Of a stretch of DNA of 48,399 nucleotides, positions 26,129 through 34,097 are shown piece after piece. The translations under genes and the position numbers were made by a program. The stretch is taken from NCBI GenBank assembly GCA_963169875.1, contig CAUJEL010000004.1, positions 1 through 48,399 on the forward strand, written 5' to 3'. The DNA is from Candidatus Zhuqueibacterota bacterium (GTDB taxonomy: Bacteria; Zhuqueibacterota; Zhuqueibacteria; Residuimicrobiales; Residuimicrobiaceae). The notes beneath the pieces are model-generated. The model did no database searches. It saw only the letters and a program-made list of their open reading frames with translations, and was not told the DNA's origin. Numbering within the stretch: the stretch's first letter is position 1; each line of letters opens with the position of its first letter.

Positions 26129-27205
26129 ATGGAAAAACCAAACCTGTTTCTCTCGGCGGTGAGCTTTCCCAGCTTTGTGAAGAAAGATATTGCTGCGCTG
26201 CAAAAAAAATACACGGTGCACATTTTCCAGTTTCACGCTTTTCCCAAATGGCAGACGCCGTTCATATTCCTGCGTCAATTATTCGCGCTTCTGATACGCT
26301 TACGTATCACCGATGCCTATGTAAGCGAATTTGGCGGGTATCACAGCTTCCTGCCCGCATTGATAGCCAGACTGACGGGAAAACCTGCGCTCATCATTGT
26401 GGCTGGCACCGATTGCGTCAGCTTTCCCTCCATTAAATATGGGCACATGCGCAGGAACTGCCTGGGACGAGTTACGCGATGGTCCTACCGGCTAGCCACA
26501 CATATTACAGCCGTGCATAAATCACTGCTCTTTTGTGAGTATACTTATCAGGACCGCGACCATCGCCATCAAGGCATTCAGGCCTTCTGCCCCGGACTGC
26601 GAACTGAAACCAGCGAAATCCCGTACGGGTATGAAGTGGATTTTTTTCGCAATGTCGCCGCTGCAAAGACGCCGGACTCGTTCATAACAGTCGCCATGGG
26701 CGCCAATGATCCGGCTCGGTTCCAGCTGAAGGGCATCGATCTGGTGGTGTGGGCGGCGAGGAGGTTTCCGCACTATACGTTCACGGTCGTCGGCAGCGAT
26801 CTGCCCCAGCAAGCCCCGCTGCCGTCAAATCTTCAGACCATTGGCGTAGTTGATGCGGAGCGCTTGCGGGCGCTCTACAGTGCGCATGAGTTCTATCTGC
26901 AGCTCTCCATTTCCGAGGGATTTCCCAATGCGCCCTGCGAGGCCATGCTTTGCGAATGCATCCCCATCGGCAGTCCTGTCGGCGCCCTGCCGGATATCAT
27001 TGGTGATAGCGGATTCATTTTGATGCAAAGGAACCGCGAACTTTTGGCAACACTCCTCGAACAGGCCGTGAATTGCGAGAAAGCGCGGTTGAGCCGGGCG
27101 GCCCGGCAGCGCATTATAGAACGGTTTCCGCTTGAGAGAAGGGAAAAGGAACTAACCGCACTGATCGAGAGGTTGCTGGAGAGCAGCAGGCGTCGCAAAA
27201 AGTGA
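26129..27205 (+). CDS. Glycosyltransferase family 4-like (GT-B fold)
   Basis: A 358-residue glycosyltransferase. The C-terminal donor-binding half carries the E-x7-E type motif (LSISEGFPNAPCEAMLCE), preceded by the KGIDLVVWAA and FTVVGSDLP strands. The N-terminal half lacks a clear Rossmann glycine motif but contains IIVAGTDC and an Arg-rich acceptor side. It probably transfers a hexose to an unknown acceptor at the cytoplasmic face of the membrane. It is co-directional with the methyltransferase just upstream. Confidence 0.82.
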   Translation: MEKPNLFLSAVSFPSFVKKDIAALQKKYTVHIFQFHAFPKWQTPFIFLRQLFALLIRLRITDAYVSEFGGYHSFLPALIARLTGKPALIIVAGTDCVSFPSIKYGHMRRNCLGRVTRWSYRLATHITAVHKSLLFCEYTYQDRDHRHQGIQAFCPGLRTETSEIPYGYEVDFFRNVAAAKTPDSFITVAMGANDPARFQLKGIDLVVWAARRFPHYTFTVVGSDLPQQAPLPSNLQTIGVVDAERLRALYSAHEFYLQLSISEGFPNAPCEAMLCECIPIGSPVGALPDIIGDSGFILMQRNRELLATLLEQAVNCEKARLSRAARQRIIERFPLERREKELTALIERLLESSRRRKK

Positions 27206-27299
27206 ATCTGGAATACAGGGCTTCTTATGATGGCCAATGCCGGGCTTGACCCAGTGACCCTGGCAAGCCGTACATAACATTGGATCCCAACCGAAACAG

Positions 27300-27470
27300 C
27301 CCGGCGGGCTCTGCGCACCCGGCGGGCTCTTCGCGCCCTGCGAGCTCTGCGCACCCGGCGAGCTCTGCGCACCCGGCGCGCTCTTCGTATCCAGCGAGCT
27401 CTGCGCACCCGGCGGGCTCTGCGTACCCGGCGGGCTCTGCGTACCCTGCCTGCTCTGCGCATCCGGCGGT
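27300..27470. repeat. 18-bp minisatellite, nine units plus a partial one
   Basis: The unit cccggcgggctctgcgca is repeated head to tail from 27300 to 27461 with point differences, then decays. Because 18 is a multiple of 3, both strands stay open and give hexapeptide repeats. No RBS, family or conserved flank supports a protein. I treat it as a tandem repeat between a glycosyltransferase and a convergent DUF2200 gene. Confidence 0.85.
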
Positions 27471-27520
27471 TTATGAAAGAGAAACCATCTTCCGGATCAT
27501 GAAACAGAAGGAAGCCGAGA

Positions 27521-27871
27521 TCATCGCCGCAGAATCTTCTCCATCGCTTTTCCTTGTGCCAGTTCATCGATCAGCTTGTCCAGGTGGCGGATTTTCTGCA
27601 TCAGCGGATCCTGAATCTCTTCCACACGAACTCCGCACACCACGCCTTTAATCAGCGCACTGTTTGGATGAATGGCTGGTGCTTGCGCAAAAAAAGTCTC
27701 GAAATCGTTTTCCAATTCTATTTGCCGCTGTAACCCCGCCTGGTCATAGCCAGTCAGCCAGCAGATAATCTGGTCAACTTCTTCTTTCGTGCGATTCTTG
27801 CGTTCTGCTTTTGCGATGTACAGCGGATAAACCCTCGCGAACTTCATGGCGTTTATTTGCGGCTTGTTCAT
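27521..27871 (-). CDS. DUF2200-family protein
   Basis: A 116-residue cytoplasmic protein that matches the DUF2200 pattern over its whole length: [20 protein letters not shown], then [30 protein letters not shown], and the end [15 protein letters not shown]. Its function is not known. A GGAG sits 8 bases before the ATG. It follows the ADP-ribosylglycohydrolase gene by 31 bases on the same strand, so the two may be co-transcribed. Confidence 0.88.
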   Translation of the reverse strand: MNKPQINAMKFARVYPLYIAKAERKNRTKEEVDQIICWLTGYDQAGLQRQIELENDFETFFAQAPAIHPNSALIKGVVCGVRVEEIQDPLMQKIRHLDKLIDELAQGKAMEKILRR

Positions 27872-27902
27872 GTTTTGGTCTCCAGAGCTATGGTTATGCG
27901 CC

Positions 27903-28859
27903 TTATTTCTTCATCATGGTCAACAGCCGGTCAACGCGCGCATGGAGGTCATTATGGTGGCGGAGGTTTTCAACCCACGCTTGTGGTATTCCCGTGAAAC
28001 CAAACCTCGCTCCGAGTATTGCTCCGGCTACCGCGGCGTTGGTGTCAGCATCGCCGCCCTCATGTATGACTGATAGAATGCCTTGACGGTAAGTGGAGGG
28101 GTGCAGCAAGGCCCAAATGCCTGCAGCCATTGCTTTCAGCGTGTATCCAATAGCATCCGGTTCATCCAGGCGCAGTGCGGTGATATCCGGCTGTGATGCC
28201 CGGTCCATGTACTCCCTTACTCCGGGATCGTACGTGTCAGCGCGGGCCGACAAGTCGTGCAAGAGAACGTCCATGGCTGTGGTGTTGTGGAGCAATGATC
28301 TGATCGCCAGACACACAACAACACAAGAAGCCACACATCTGGGATCATAGTGCGTGATCTTGCACACGGCCTCCGCATTCCTTCTGACGGCCTCCGGCGA
28401 CGCGTTCTCCCACACGCCGAGCACAGAGGTTCTCATGACGCCGCCGTTGGCAGCGGCCTGCTTTCCTGATGAGAGCCAGACCCGTTGTGAAGCACGATGC
28501 GGTTGGGTACAAAAATCTGATGAATACACCACAGAAGCCACTGTCGCACCGATGCCCATTCCTCCACCGGCAGCCCATTGATGAATGCGGACCGCCACAT
28601 CCAGAATATCCACCTTGCCCTTGCTCAAGAGACTGTCCAGTATGCAAAGCATCTGATCCGTATCATCTGTCCAGTCCCCCACAGCCCAGCGGCAGCGGTG
28701 TGCATCCTGTTTGATCTGTGCGTAGTGTTCCAAGCCATCGGGGTAATAAATTCTGACCTGTTGTTTGGACAGAAATTCGGTGCCCAGTCCGAGGGCGTCA
28801 CCCACGGCATGACCAAAGATAACACCTCGTACTTTATCGGAAAATTGATTACTATCCAT
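27903..28859 (-). CDS. ADP-ribosylglycohydrolase family protein (DraG/ARH-like)
   Basis: It removes ADP-ribose from proteins or small molecules using two metal ions. I start at ATG 28859 ([16 protein letters not shown]); an upstream extension of 37 residues has no family sense. The conserved sites are [11 protein letters not shown] at the start, the metal motif WTDDTDQ and the late [20 protein letters not shown]. The length of 318 residues is normal. The family includes dinitrogenase reductase-activating DraG, but nothing here points to nitrogen fixation. It lies at the 3' edge of the cassette-like region. Confidence 0.9.
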   Translation of the reverse strand: MDSNQFSDKVRGVIFGHAVGDALGLGTEFLSKQQVRIYYPDGLEHYAQIKQDAHRCRWAVGDWTDDTDQMLCILDSLLSKGKVDILDVAVRIHQWAAGGGMGIGATVASVVYSSDFCTQPHRASQRVWLSSGKQAAANGGVMRTSVLGVWENASPEAVRRNAEAVCKITHYDPRCVASCVVVCLAIRSLLHNTTAMDVLLHDLSARADTYDPGVREYMDRASQPDITALRLDEPDAIGYTLKAMAAGIWALLHPSTYRQGILSVIHEGGDADTNAAVAGAILGARFGFTGIPQAWVENLRHHNDLHARVDRLLTMMKK

Positions 28860-28995
28860 ACAGACTCTTCGTTGTTGGGATGAAACGTGAACGGACACCG
28901 GCCCGCAGGGTATGGGGGGCCTGGCAGTCACAGTTTTTACGGCTATGCAGTCTTGCCGTTGAAATCGCACGCCACGCCGAGCGTGGCGAGTCCAC

Positions 28996-29262
28996 TTTTT
29001 AATAAATAATAGACTTTATGAGAGTTCAGCAATTTAAAAAGTCTTAAAAGTCGGGATGAAGCGAGATAGCCATAATGCCAAGTCCTCAACATTTCCATGT
29101 GCTCTAATTTGAGTATCGGTGACTTGGAAAGCCAATAGTCACGGTCGTCTAAATCGTCGGTAGATGCACGCATCGAAAATTGCGATTTATCCGATCGTTG
29201 GAAATTATTATTGCCTGATTATTTCATAATTTTTTCTCGTATAATTTCTTTTGCGGTACAAC
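28996..29262 (-). pseudogene. Relic copy of the nucleotidyltransferase/partner cassette start
   Basis: This stretch aligns base by base with 31641-31914, which holds the start of a nucleotidyltransferase gene and its small upstream partner. In the relic the partner frame has a stop at codon 3 (ATGAAATAA), but otherwise reads on (DDLDDRDYWLSKSPI, then EMLRTWHYGYLASSRL). The nucleotidyltransferase start reads MAISLHPDF and then stops. Similarity ends near 28996, just after the position equal to DYLL of the other copy. It is a truncated, decayed duplicate and codes for nothing useful. Confidence 0.8.
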
Positions 29263-29351
29263 GTTCGGCGTTGCGGCAGCAGCGGAAAAAGCGTAAGAAT
29301 TTCAATATGACCAATGAACCAGCGGCTATCCGCACCGGCCGCTGGTTAAGC
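29256..29351 (-). other. attC-like recombination site 1 (after the DUF1593 cassette)
   Basis: On the - strand the site begins GCTTAAC (29351-29345, exact RYYYAAC) and ends GTTGTAC (29262-29256, GTTRRRY with one mismatch). Between them the 5' arm CGGC-C-GGTGCGG-A-TAGC pairs with the 3' arm with two extra bases (C and A) on the 5' side and one mismatch. A separate perfect hairpin, ggtgcggc/gccgcacc, lies just outside at 29370-29387. Confidence 0.55.
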
Positions 29352-29423
29352 ATGAATCATGTGCTCAATGGTGCGGCGAGCCGCACCCCTCAACTGCAAC
29401 AGCTTACTGGCGGTTGTCCTGTT

Positions 29424-30857
29424 TTATTCAGGCACTATAGTTACAATGATTCTTTTATATCTTGATAATTGAGGATTGCCTTTATCGGTAACTTTTAAAA
29501 TCAAATGTGAAGTTTCTTTTTTTACGACCTTGGGAGCGATTACATATGCTCCATGAGAATTCTCCGCTCCCTCAATCTGCATCTTTTCCTTGCATGAACC
29601 AGCCTCTGGATAGTTGAACCATAAGTAGCTGAGATTATCTCCATCAGGATCGGTTGAGCCGCTTGCATCCAAAGCAAAGCCCTCACCTGATTCTACAGTC
29701 ATTTCCCCGGAATGTCCTAATACTGGAACTGGCGGATGATTGGCATCTTGATAGCTTTTTGTACACCAATCCATGCGGGCTGCAAAATCATTTTGAAAGT
29801 CATCACGCCAGCGCCATAGTGTCACTTTATCATCGCTGAAAGATACTGTATCCTTTATTACCGCACGTCCATATTCACCATGAATATACGGCGTATAATT
29901 ATCTTTGGCATTTGTCCAAATTTTTCTCGTTTCAGGCGCGATTACAACAATCGATCCTCCTTTTTTAATCAAAGAAAAATCGGGTTTATAAAGTTCGTAA
30001 CGACCTCCCCAACCGCCCCAGTCGGGATGCTCTGCTGCATTGAGGCCATTTGGAATTAATGATAAAAATGAAGGCGTATCTCCTTCGACGCCCCAGGCCA
30101 CATCCGGATATGCGGCGCCAAGAGGACCGTGACCTTGCTGAATATTTTGCGCTATCCAGGTATTGCTTATTTTATCATTATTTAAACCATTCACAAATGT
30201 ATTAATTCCAGTCCATGTAGCGCTGTCATAATGATCGCCTGGGCTGACAATATAAAACAAATCCAGGAAATTATTTCGAATCCAGATGCCGGAGTCGTCC
30301 TGATCGGATATGGCATAAATCCTCAGTTTCGAAATTAATTTTGTGGCATTTGCTTCTGTTGTTGATTTTCTGATCTTATACAATGCCTGGGCAAGCGTAT
30401 TGACACCTCCCCAAACTGATATCCACAATGGACGCTCATCTTTTTCTTCCAGGATTCTTATGATCCAATCCGAACCTTCAGAATCTTTACCATCTCCGAC
30501 TCCCAGCATTCCATATTTTGGCAAACCACTCTTTACAAGTTTTAATAATGCATCCGCACTTGGGAATCCGGATTCATGCCTGATAAGATTTGCATACACT
30601 TTACCATAGGCGAGAATAACTTTTTCAATAGATTCGGGATTGACCATATCTCTATGCCAGCAGGAGGTTGTAGCAATTAATCCCTTTATATCAATTTGAT
30701 TAGAATATAATAATAAGCGGACGAGAGATTGTGTATCGTCCGGATCCGCTTCAATATCGGTTAATATAATAACTCTTTGTTTTTGAATTTCCTGGGCAAA
30801 AAGGGACTGAGAAGAGAGTATTATGGTTAACATAATCAAAAACAAAACTGCACGCAT
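29424..30857 (-). CDS. Exported DUF1593 nucleoside-hydrolase-like protein (Sde182-like)
   Basis: A 477-residue secreted protein. The signal peptide is MRAVLFLIMLTIILSSQSLF, ending AQ. The N-terminal domain has the nucleoside-hydrolase-like metal motif DIEADPDDTQSLVRLLLY and the WGGVNTLAQAL region. The C-terminus is an Ig/PKD-like domain (SGSTDPDGDNLSYLWF), as in cellulose-binding Sde182-type proteins. It probably acts on a polysaccharide or glycoside outside the cytoplasm; the substrate is unknown. It is preceded by a structured repeat (30897-30996) and followed by an attC-like site, so it looks like one gene cassette. Its AT-rich composition differs from the housekeeping genes nearby. Confidence 0.82.
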   Translation of the reverse strand: MRAVLFLIMLTIILSSQSLFAQEIQKQRVIILTDIEADPDDTQSLVRLLLYSNQIDIKGLIATTSCWHRDMVNPESIEKVILAYGKVYANLIRHESGFPSADALLKLVKSGLPKYGMLGVGDGKDSEGSDWIIRILEEKDERPLWISVWGGVNTLAQALYKIRKSTTEANATKLISKLRIYAISDQDDSGIWIRNNFLDLFYIVSPGDHYDSATWTGINTFVNGLNNDKISNTWIAQNIQQGHGPLGAAYPDVAWGVEGDTPSFLSLIPNGLNAAEHPDWGGWGGRYELYKPDFSLIKKGGSIVVIAPETRKIWTNAKDNYTPYIHGEYGRAVIKDTVSFSDDKVTLWRWRDDFQNDFAARMDWCTKSYQDANHPPVPVLGHSGEMTVESGEGFALDASGSTDPDGDNLSYLWFNYPEAGSCKEKMQIEGAENSHGAYVIAPKVVKKETSHLILKVTDKGNPQLSRYKRIIVTIVPE

Positions 30858-30896
30858 AAGTGATTACCTCAAGTATTTTTTGTCTATCTGATAAAT

Positions 30897-30996
30897 CGCG
30901 GCGCTGAGCAATAGCCCCCGCAGGGGGCGTGTCTGCCCGAGTGCCTGGTCCCGCCTGAGCGGAGGGAAGGCTCAGACACTCGATGCCCAGCGCCGT
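30897..30996 (-). repeat. Structured leader repeat, copy A
   Basis: About 100 bp, roughly 90% identical by eye to 32984-33085. It folds as an outer stem cggcgctgagca with its near complement, an inner cccccgcaggggg hairpin and a gcctgagc hairpin. Both copies end about 40 bases before the ATG of a secreted-protein gene on the - strand. It may be a shared 5' leader or part of a long recombination site. Confidence 0.75.
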
Positions 30997-31113
30997 GATA
31001 CAACCCGAGCAACATGCAGGCTGAATCGTCTGCAGTACTCGCTTGTTCGCGAGCGCTTGCGCGAGCGAGTGCTGCCAGCAGACCCGCGCGATTTCCGAGA
31101 CGCGCAAGCGTCT

Positions 31114-31242
31114 CGGAAACGACACGGCCCACCGGTGCAGGGCGAGCGCGTCATGCACTTCAAACACATAATTTATAGCGACAGCGATACATACTCGAAA
31201 TGAGGCTGATTGCCCGGCATCCGCTGCGGCCGAGGGTTGTAC
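31114..31242 (-). other. attC-like recombination site A (after the nucleotidyltransferase cassette)
   Basis: On the - strand GTACAAC (31242-31236) opens the site and GTTTCCG (31120-31114) closes it. The 5' arm CGGCC-G-CAGCGG-A-TGCCGGGC pairs with GCCCTGCACCGGTGGGCCG, with two extrahelical bases (G and A) and two mismatches. It is a diverged sister of the site at 33107-33233. A perfect 12-bp hairpin (tttccgagacgc, loop gcaa, 31092-31119) and a larger palindrome (31029-31082) adjoin it. Confidence 0.65.
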
Positions 31243-31274
31243 CGGAGACTGAGATACAATTCAGGTAAAAATAT

Positions 31275-31720
31275 TCAGGGCAACTTTTTAAGATCAATGA
31301 GATCTTTTTCGCGACCGCTTGCTTTCTTGTTTTTCTTTAGGTCTTTTAAATTGATGATATATACTTTCACATGATCGATTAAGGCGATTGTTTTATTTTT
31401 GAAGCATTCATCAAGTTAACACCTGAAATGCTTGTGAGAACCTCAATACGCACAGGTGCGTTTCCAAGCCTTACAATTTAGTTTTGATGCAGAAATAGAT
31501 CGGCAGATAACTCGGGAACTTTAAAACCAAATTTATCTAGAACTTTCACCATTTTTGAAGCAGTCGGTGGATTAGTTGCTATCCAGATATCGATATCCGC
31601 GGTTACACGAGGATACCCATGGTAACCTACTGCGTATCCACCTATTAATAAATAATCGACTTTATGAGAGTTCAGCAATTTCAAAAAGTCTGTGAAGTCG
31701 GGATGAAGCGAGATGGCCAT
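31275..31720 (-). pseudogene. Nucleotidyltransferase (DUF6036-like), broken by nonsense and frameshift
   Basis: From ATG 31720 the frame reads MAISLHPDFTDFLKLLNSHK and the nucleotidyltransferase core GGYAVGYHGYPR, TADIDIW. It then stops at TAA 31478-31480 after DLFLHQN. The same frame continues in sense (IVRLGNAPVRIEVLTSISGV), so a single change such as AAA to TAA explains the stop. Near 31412-31415 a one-base deletion shifts the frame. The sense resumes as TIALIDHVKVYIINLKDLKK and ends ...DLKKLP at 31275. The repaired protein would be about 148 residues, a normal size for the family. Such proteins often act as toxins or in phage defence with a small partner; this one must be inactive. Confidence 0.88.
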
Positions 31721-31873
31721 AATTCAAAGTCCTCAACATTTCAATGTTTCCAGTCTTTTTATTGGTGATTTCGAAAACCAATAATTACGATCGTCTAAAT
31801 CGTCTGTTAATGCATTTATCGAAAATTGCGATTTATCCAAACGTTGGAAATTCTGATTCCCTGATTTTTTCAT
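31662..31873 (-). pseudogene. Small partner gene of the nucleotidyltransferase, frameshifted
   Basis: From ATG 31873 the frame gives MKKSGNQNFQRLDKSQFSIN, then DDLDDRNYWFSKSPIKRLET, and a stop at 31733 (46 residues). Compared with the relic at 29.1 kb, one base is missing before ATGTTGAGG. Restoring it extends the protein as MLRTLNYGHLASSRLHRLFE and IAELS to a stop at 31662. This is the usual shape of the short proteins that precede DUF6036 nucleotidyltransferases (YWL-S/A-K-(S/T)P...RLE...YG...RL...FE). Its end overlaps the nucleotidyltransferase start by about 60 bases, as expected for a coupled pair. Confidence 0.75.
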
Positions 31874-31908
31874 ATTTCTTTCTCTAATAATTTTAAGTTT
31901 ACTTTGCG

Positions 31909-32104
31909 GTACAATGGATGGCGGCTAAGCTGCCGCATGATCAATTTCAATTAACCACAAAACGAAACAAGTTTATGCTGAAAACCAAATTTATTTCTCT
32001 TAACCAACGAGGTACTGAAAAGCAAACTATAAAAGCGAAAAACCACCATTAGCAATGTTGATTGCACCCACGCTCATCTGGTCAGCTTGAGCCGCTGGTT
32101 ATAC
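31909..32104 (-). other. attC-like recombination site 2 (after the secreted-unknown cassette)
   Basis: On the - strand GTATAAC (32104-32098) and ATTGTAC (31915-31909) are the outer boxes. The 5' arm GCGGCT-C-AAGCTG-A-CC pairs with the 3' arm GG-CAGCTT-AGCCGC. This leaves exactly two unpaired bases, C and A, 6 bp apart, on the 5' side. That is the extrahelical-base pattern that marks the attC bottom strand. The variable loop between the arms is about 145 bases, AT-rich and non-coding. Confidence 0.7.
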
Positions 32105-32984
32105 GGCACTGTTATTTATCACTTCTCATCGGAGGTAAGCGCCTCCTATGAGACTGTATCCAAATTGAAAACTCGAAGGTCCTAATATCATTCCATTAAC
32201 CAGAGGATGAACACCTTTAAATTTCCAGGTGGCATCATCCTCGCATAACTGTTCCTGATGTCCAGCGAAAGCTACTCGAACAATACTCATTACGCCAGAT
32301 TTTGCAGGTGGGATAATTACCTGCATACCATTTGATCCAAAGCCTTCGACACTTCGAGTAGGCATACATTCGCAGACTACACTAAATCCGCTGACATGAA
32401 TAGATCCAATCCACTTGCCTTCTGAATTCTTGCGAAGTCGCACATCTCCATAGCTAGCATAGTGACCTTTATTGCGCATATAACCAACATACATGCTATC
32501 GGGCATCCAACATTCCAAAGCCAGAAATGGTTTTCCTTGACCCAGTTCATTCGTCGAATCTGACTGTGCTACACGAGCAAACCATAAAGCCATAGCTCCA
32601 TTTTCAGGCCATTGGGGTGTGCGTCCGTCTATATCAAATGTTTTCATTTTGACGATTTCAAGAAATGAAATGCCCCAATCCGCATGTGCCGGATATTTAC
32701 TTAAATGTTCCTTTGCCCAAGGTATTTGTTCAACAGCAAGCTCATTAACTGTAATGAACCGCAGAAACGATGGAATTTTCTCTTTGACAGTTAATGGATC
32801 AAATAATAAATAACTGACAATCTCTTCAGGCCCATCCACAACCCATTTCGTTTGTGCACCTTCTGGAAGTGATAGATTCTGAGCAGTAGCATTTACAGCT
32901 AGCAAAAAAGAGAACATAAAAGAAACCAATAAAAATAATTTCTTCATACCTTCCTCATTTCAGTTGTTGCAGTGCCGTATAATC
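32097..32984. repeat. 15-bp inverted repeats flanking the secreted-unknown gene
   Basis: GGTTATACGGCACTG (32097-32111) and CAGTGCCGTATAATC (32970-32984) are inverted copies with one mismatch. They fall at the outer edge of an attC-like site on one side and at the end of the structured repeat on the other. They may reflect shared core boxes rather than a transposon. Confidence 0.6.
32126..32947 (-). CDS. Exported protein of unknown function
   Basis: A 273-residue protein with a signal peptide (MKKLFLLVSFMFSFLLAVNA, ending TAQ). I do not recognise the family. The mature part is rich in Trp and Met, has the phrases WMPDSMYVGYMRNKGHYASY and GSIHVSGFSVVCECMP, and three cysteines that could form a disulphide. 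It is AT-rich compared with the chromosome core. It lies between the structured repeat copy B and an attC-like site, and 15-bp inverted repeats flank it (32097-32111 and 32970-32984, one mismatch). It looks like a single-gene cassette. Confidence 0.7.
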   Translation of the reverse strand: MKKLFLLVSFMFSFLLAVNATAQNLSLPEGAQTKWVVDGPEEIVSYLLFDPLTVKEKIPSFLRFITVNELAVEQIPWAKEHLSKYPAHADWGISFLEIVKMKTFDIDGRTPQWPENGAMALWFARVAQSDSTNELGQGKPFLALECWMPDSMYVGYMRNKGHYASYGDVRLRKNSEGKWIGSIHVSGFSVVCECMPTRSVEGFGSNGMQVIIPPAKSGVMSIVRVAFAGHQEQLCEDDATWKFKGVHPLVNGMILGPSSFQFGYSLIGGAYLR

Positions 32985-33085
32985 GCGGCGCTGAGCAGCA
33001 GCCCCCGCAGGGGGCGTGTCTGCTCGAGTGCCTGGTTCAGCCTGAGCGGAGCGAAGGCTCAGGCACTCGATGCTCAGCGCCGCGA
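32984..33085 (-). repeat. Structured leader repeat, copy B
   Basis: Sister of 30897-30996, with the outer stem cggcgctgagca/tgctcagcgccg complete here (12 bp). The same internal cccccgcaggggg and gcctgagc hairpins are present. It lies 37 bases before the ATG of the secreted-unknown gene. Confidence 0.75.
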
Positions 33086-33106
33086 TTCAGCCCGAGCAAC
33101 GCGATG

Positions 33107-33233
33107 GCTGAACAAGACGGCCCACCGGTGCAGGGCAACGCCAGGTTTGGTTTTACGTTTATATTTTGAACTCTGCGGTACCAACTATAAAAGAAAACGA
33201 TAGCCCTGCATCCGGTGCGGCCGAGGGTTGGGA
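33107..33233 (-). other. attC-like recombination site B (after the HTH/nucleotidyltransferase cassette)
   Basis: On the - strand TCCCAAC (33233-33227) opens the site and GTTCAGC (33113-33107) closes it. The 5' arm CGGCC-G-CACCGG-A-TGCAGGGC pairs with GCCCTGCACCGGTGGGCCG without mismatch: 5 bp, extra G, 6 bp, extra A, 8 bp. Two extrahelical bases on the same arm, 6 bp apart, match the attC architecture closely. The loop is about 65 bases. Confidence 0.75.
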
Positions 33234-33235
33234 AA

Positions 33236-33769
33236 TTATCGTGACAATTTATTATTAAATATCAAAAACTCTGAAGATTTGTTTTCAACACGCGACCATC
33301 TTTCAATTTCCGCGATATTTATTTTATTTTCAGTGGCAACCATTACAGCCTGTTCAAGACATTGCAGGTCATTCCAATGATAGAATCCTGCTAATCTGTC
33401 TTTTACGCAGTCAGTCGGGGATAACAAGGCAAGTGAACCGGTGCTAAAATTAATTGTCACAATTTCTTTGGCAGGTTCACTTCCAATGGATAGAGGACCA
33501 GCAGGAAATTCGACAATGAATTTTGAAAGTGGGTTCTTGAAATAACGATTTTCTTCATGAAATCCAATTTCTGCAAGTGCTAAACGAATCTTATTTCGAT
33601 TTGATGAGATATTTTCGATAAAATCAAGATCAAAGGACTGGTAGCGGTTGGAGGAGTAAATCGAGACGCATGCCCCTCCAGAGAGTACACAATGAATATC
33701 ACATTTATTTAGATGCGACCAAACGAAAGCCGCTAATTCTGCCAAGGACATATGCTCGATAGGCTTCAT
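33236..33769 (-). CDS. Nucleotidyltransferase-like protein paired with an HTH regulator
   Basis: A 177-residue protein of the nucleotidyltransferase-fold type found in AbiEii/DUF6036-like systems. The GG...D-x-D core reads VLSGGACVSIYSSNRYQSFD, then LDFIE. A later conserved phrase is LLSPTDCVKDRLAGFYHWND. Such proteins act as toxins, or modify tRNA or proteins, in toxin-antitoxin and phage-defence modules. Its ATG overlaps the stop of the HTH gene by 4 bases (ATGA). The stop lies 3 bases from an attC-like site. It seems intact, unlike the related pair at 31.3-31.9 kb. Confidence 0.8.
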   Translation of the reverse strand: MKPIEHMSLAELAAFVWSHLNKCDIHCVLSGGACVSIYSSNRYQSFDLDFIENISSNRNKIRLALAEIGFHEENRYFKNPLSKFIVEFPAGPLSIGSEPAKEIVTINFSTGSLALLSPTDCVKDRLAGFYHWNDLQCLEQAVMVATENKINIAEIERWSRVENKSSEFLIFNNKLSR

Positions 33770-34095
33770 ACAGGTTTGCCTTTTCTTCGAGGCCTTTTTC
33801 TATCCATTTGCAGCGAAGCTTGCTCATCTTTAGGCAAGAATTCGAAGGTTTTTTTAAAGAGGGATTCAAGCTCAGTCTTGAAGGGATAGCGGGGATTGAT
33901 TGCATAGATGATGGTTTTACCCACACTACGGCTAAATAGAATGCCACCGTTTTCAAGACGTTCAAGTTGTTTTTGAATTTGGCTCAAGTCGGTGTTGTAA
34001 TAACGCGATATTTCTCTCGCATATCCCTCTTTGCGAAATACAAGATATAAAAGTATACGTTCACGATTTGTTGAACCTAAGATCGCTTCTAGCAT
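33766..34095 (-). CDS. Winged-helix regulator, probable antitoxin
   Basis: A 109-residue protein with an ArsR/MarR-like winged helix-turn-helix (ILGSTNRERILLYLVF, AREISRYYNTDLSQIQKQLE, RLENGGILFSRSVG) and a basic tail (MDRKRPRRKGKPV). Its position before a nucleotidyltransferase, with translational coupling, is that of AbiEi-type or similar antitoxins that repress their own operon. Two copies of a TGACC-N8-AGGTSA palindrome lie directly upstream and overlap the RBS (AGAGGT). That makes autoregulation likely. Confidence 0.82.
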   Translation of the reverse strand: MLEAILGSTNRERILLYLVFRKEGYAREISRYYNTDLSQIQKQLERLENGGILFSRSVGKTIIYAINPRYPFKTELESLFKKTFEFLPKDEQASLQMDRKRPRRKGKPV

Positions 34096-34097
34096 AA

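Noticed and set aside
27300-27470. CRISPR array
   Set aside because: Units are directly adjacent with no unique spacers, and no cas genes are present.
27280-27651. Possible Pro/Ala/Gly/Ser hexapeptide-repeat protein
   Set aside because: Arises from the 18-bp tandem repeat, has no RBS, and runs into the antisense of the DUF2200 gene.
30751-31167. 138-codon - strand frame over the palindromic repeat
   Set aside because: It consists of recombination-site and hairpin sequence; similar frames appear from any such GC-rich palindrome.
32097-32984. Small transposon bounded by 15-bp inverted repeats around the secreted-unknown gene
   Set aside because: No transposase and no target duplication; the repeats coincide with the ends of the attC-like site and the leader repeat, which explain them better.
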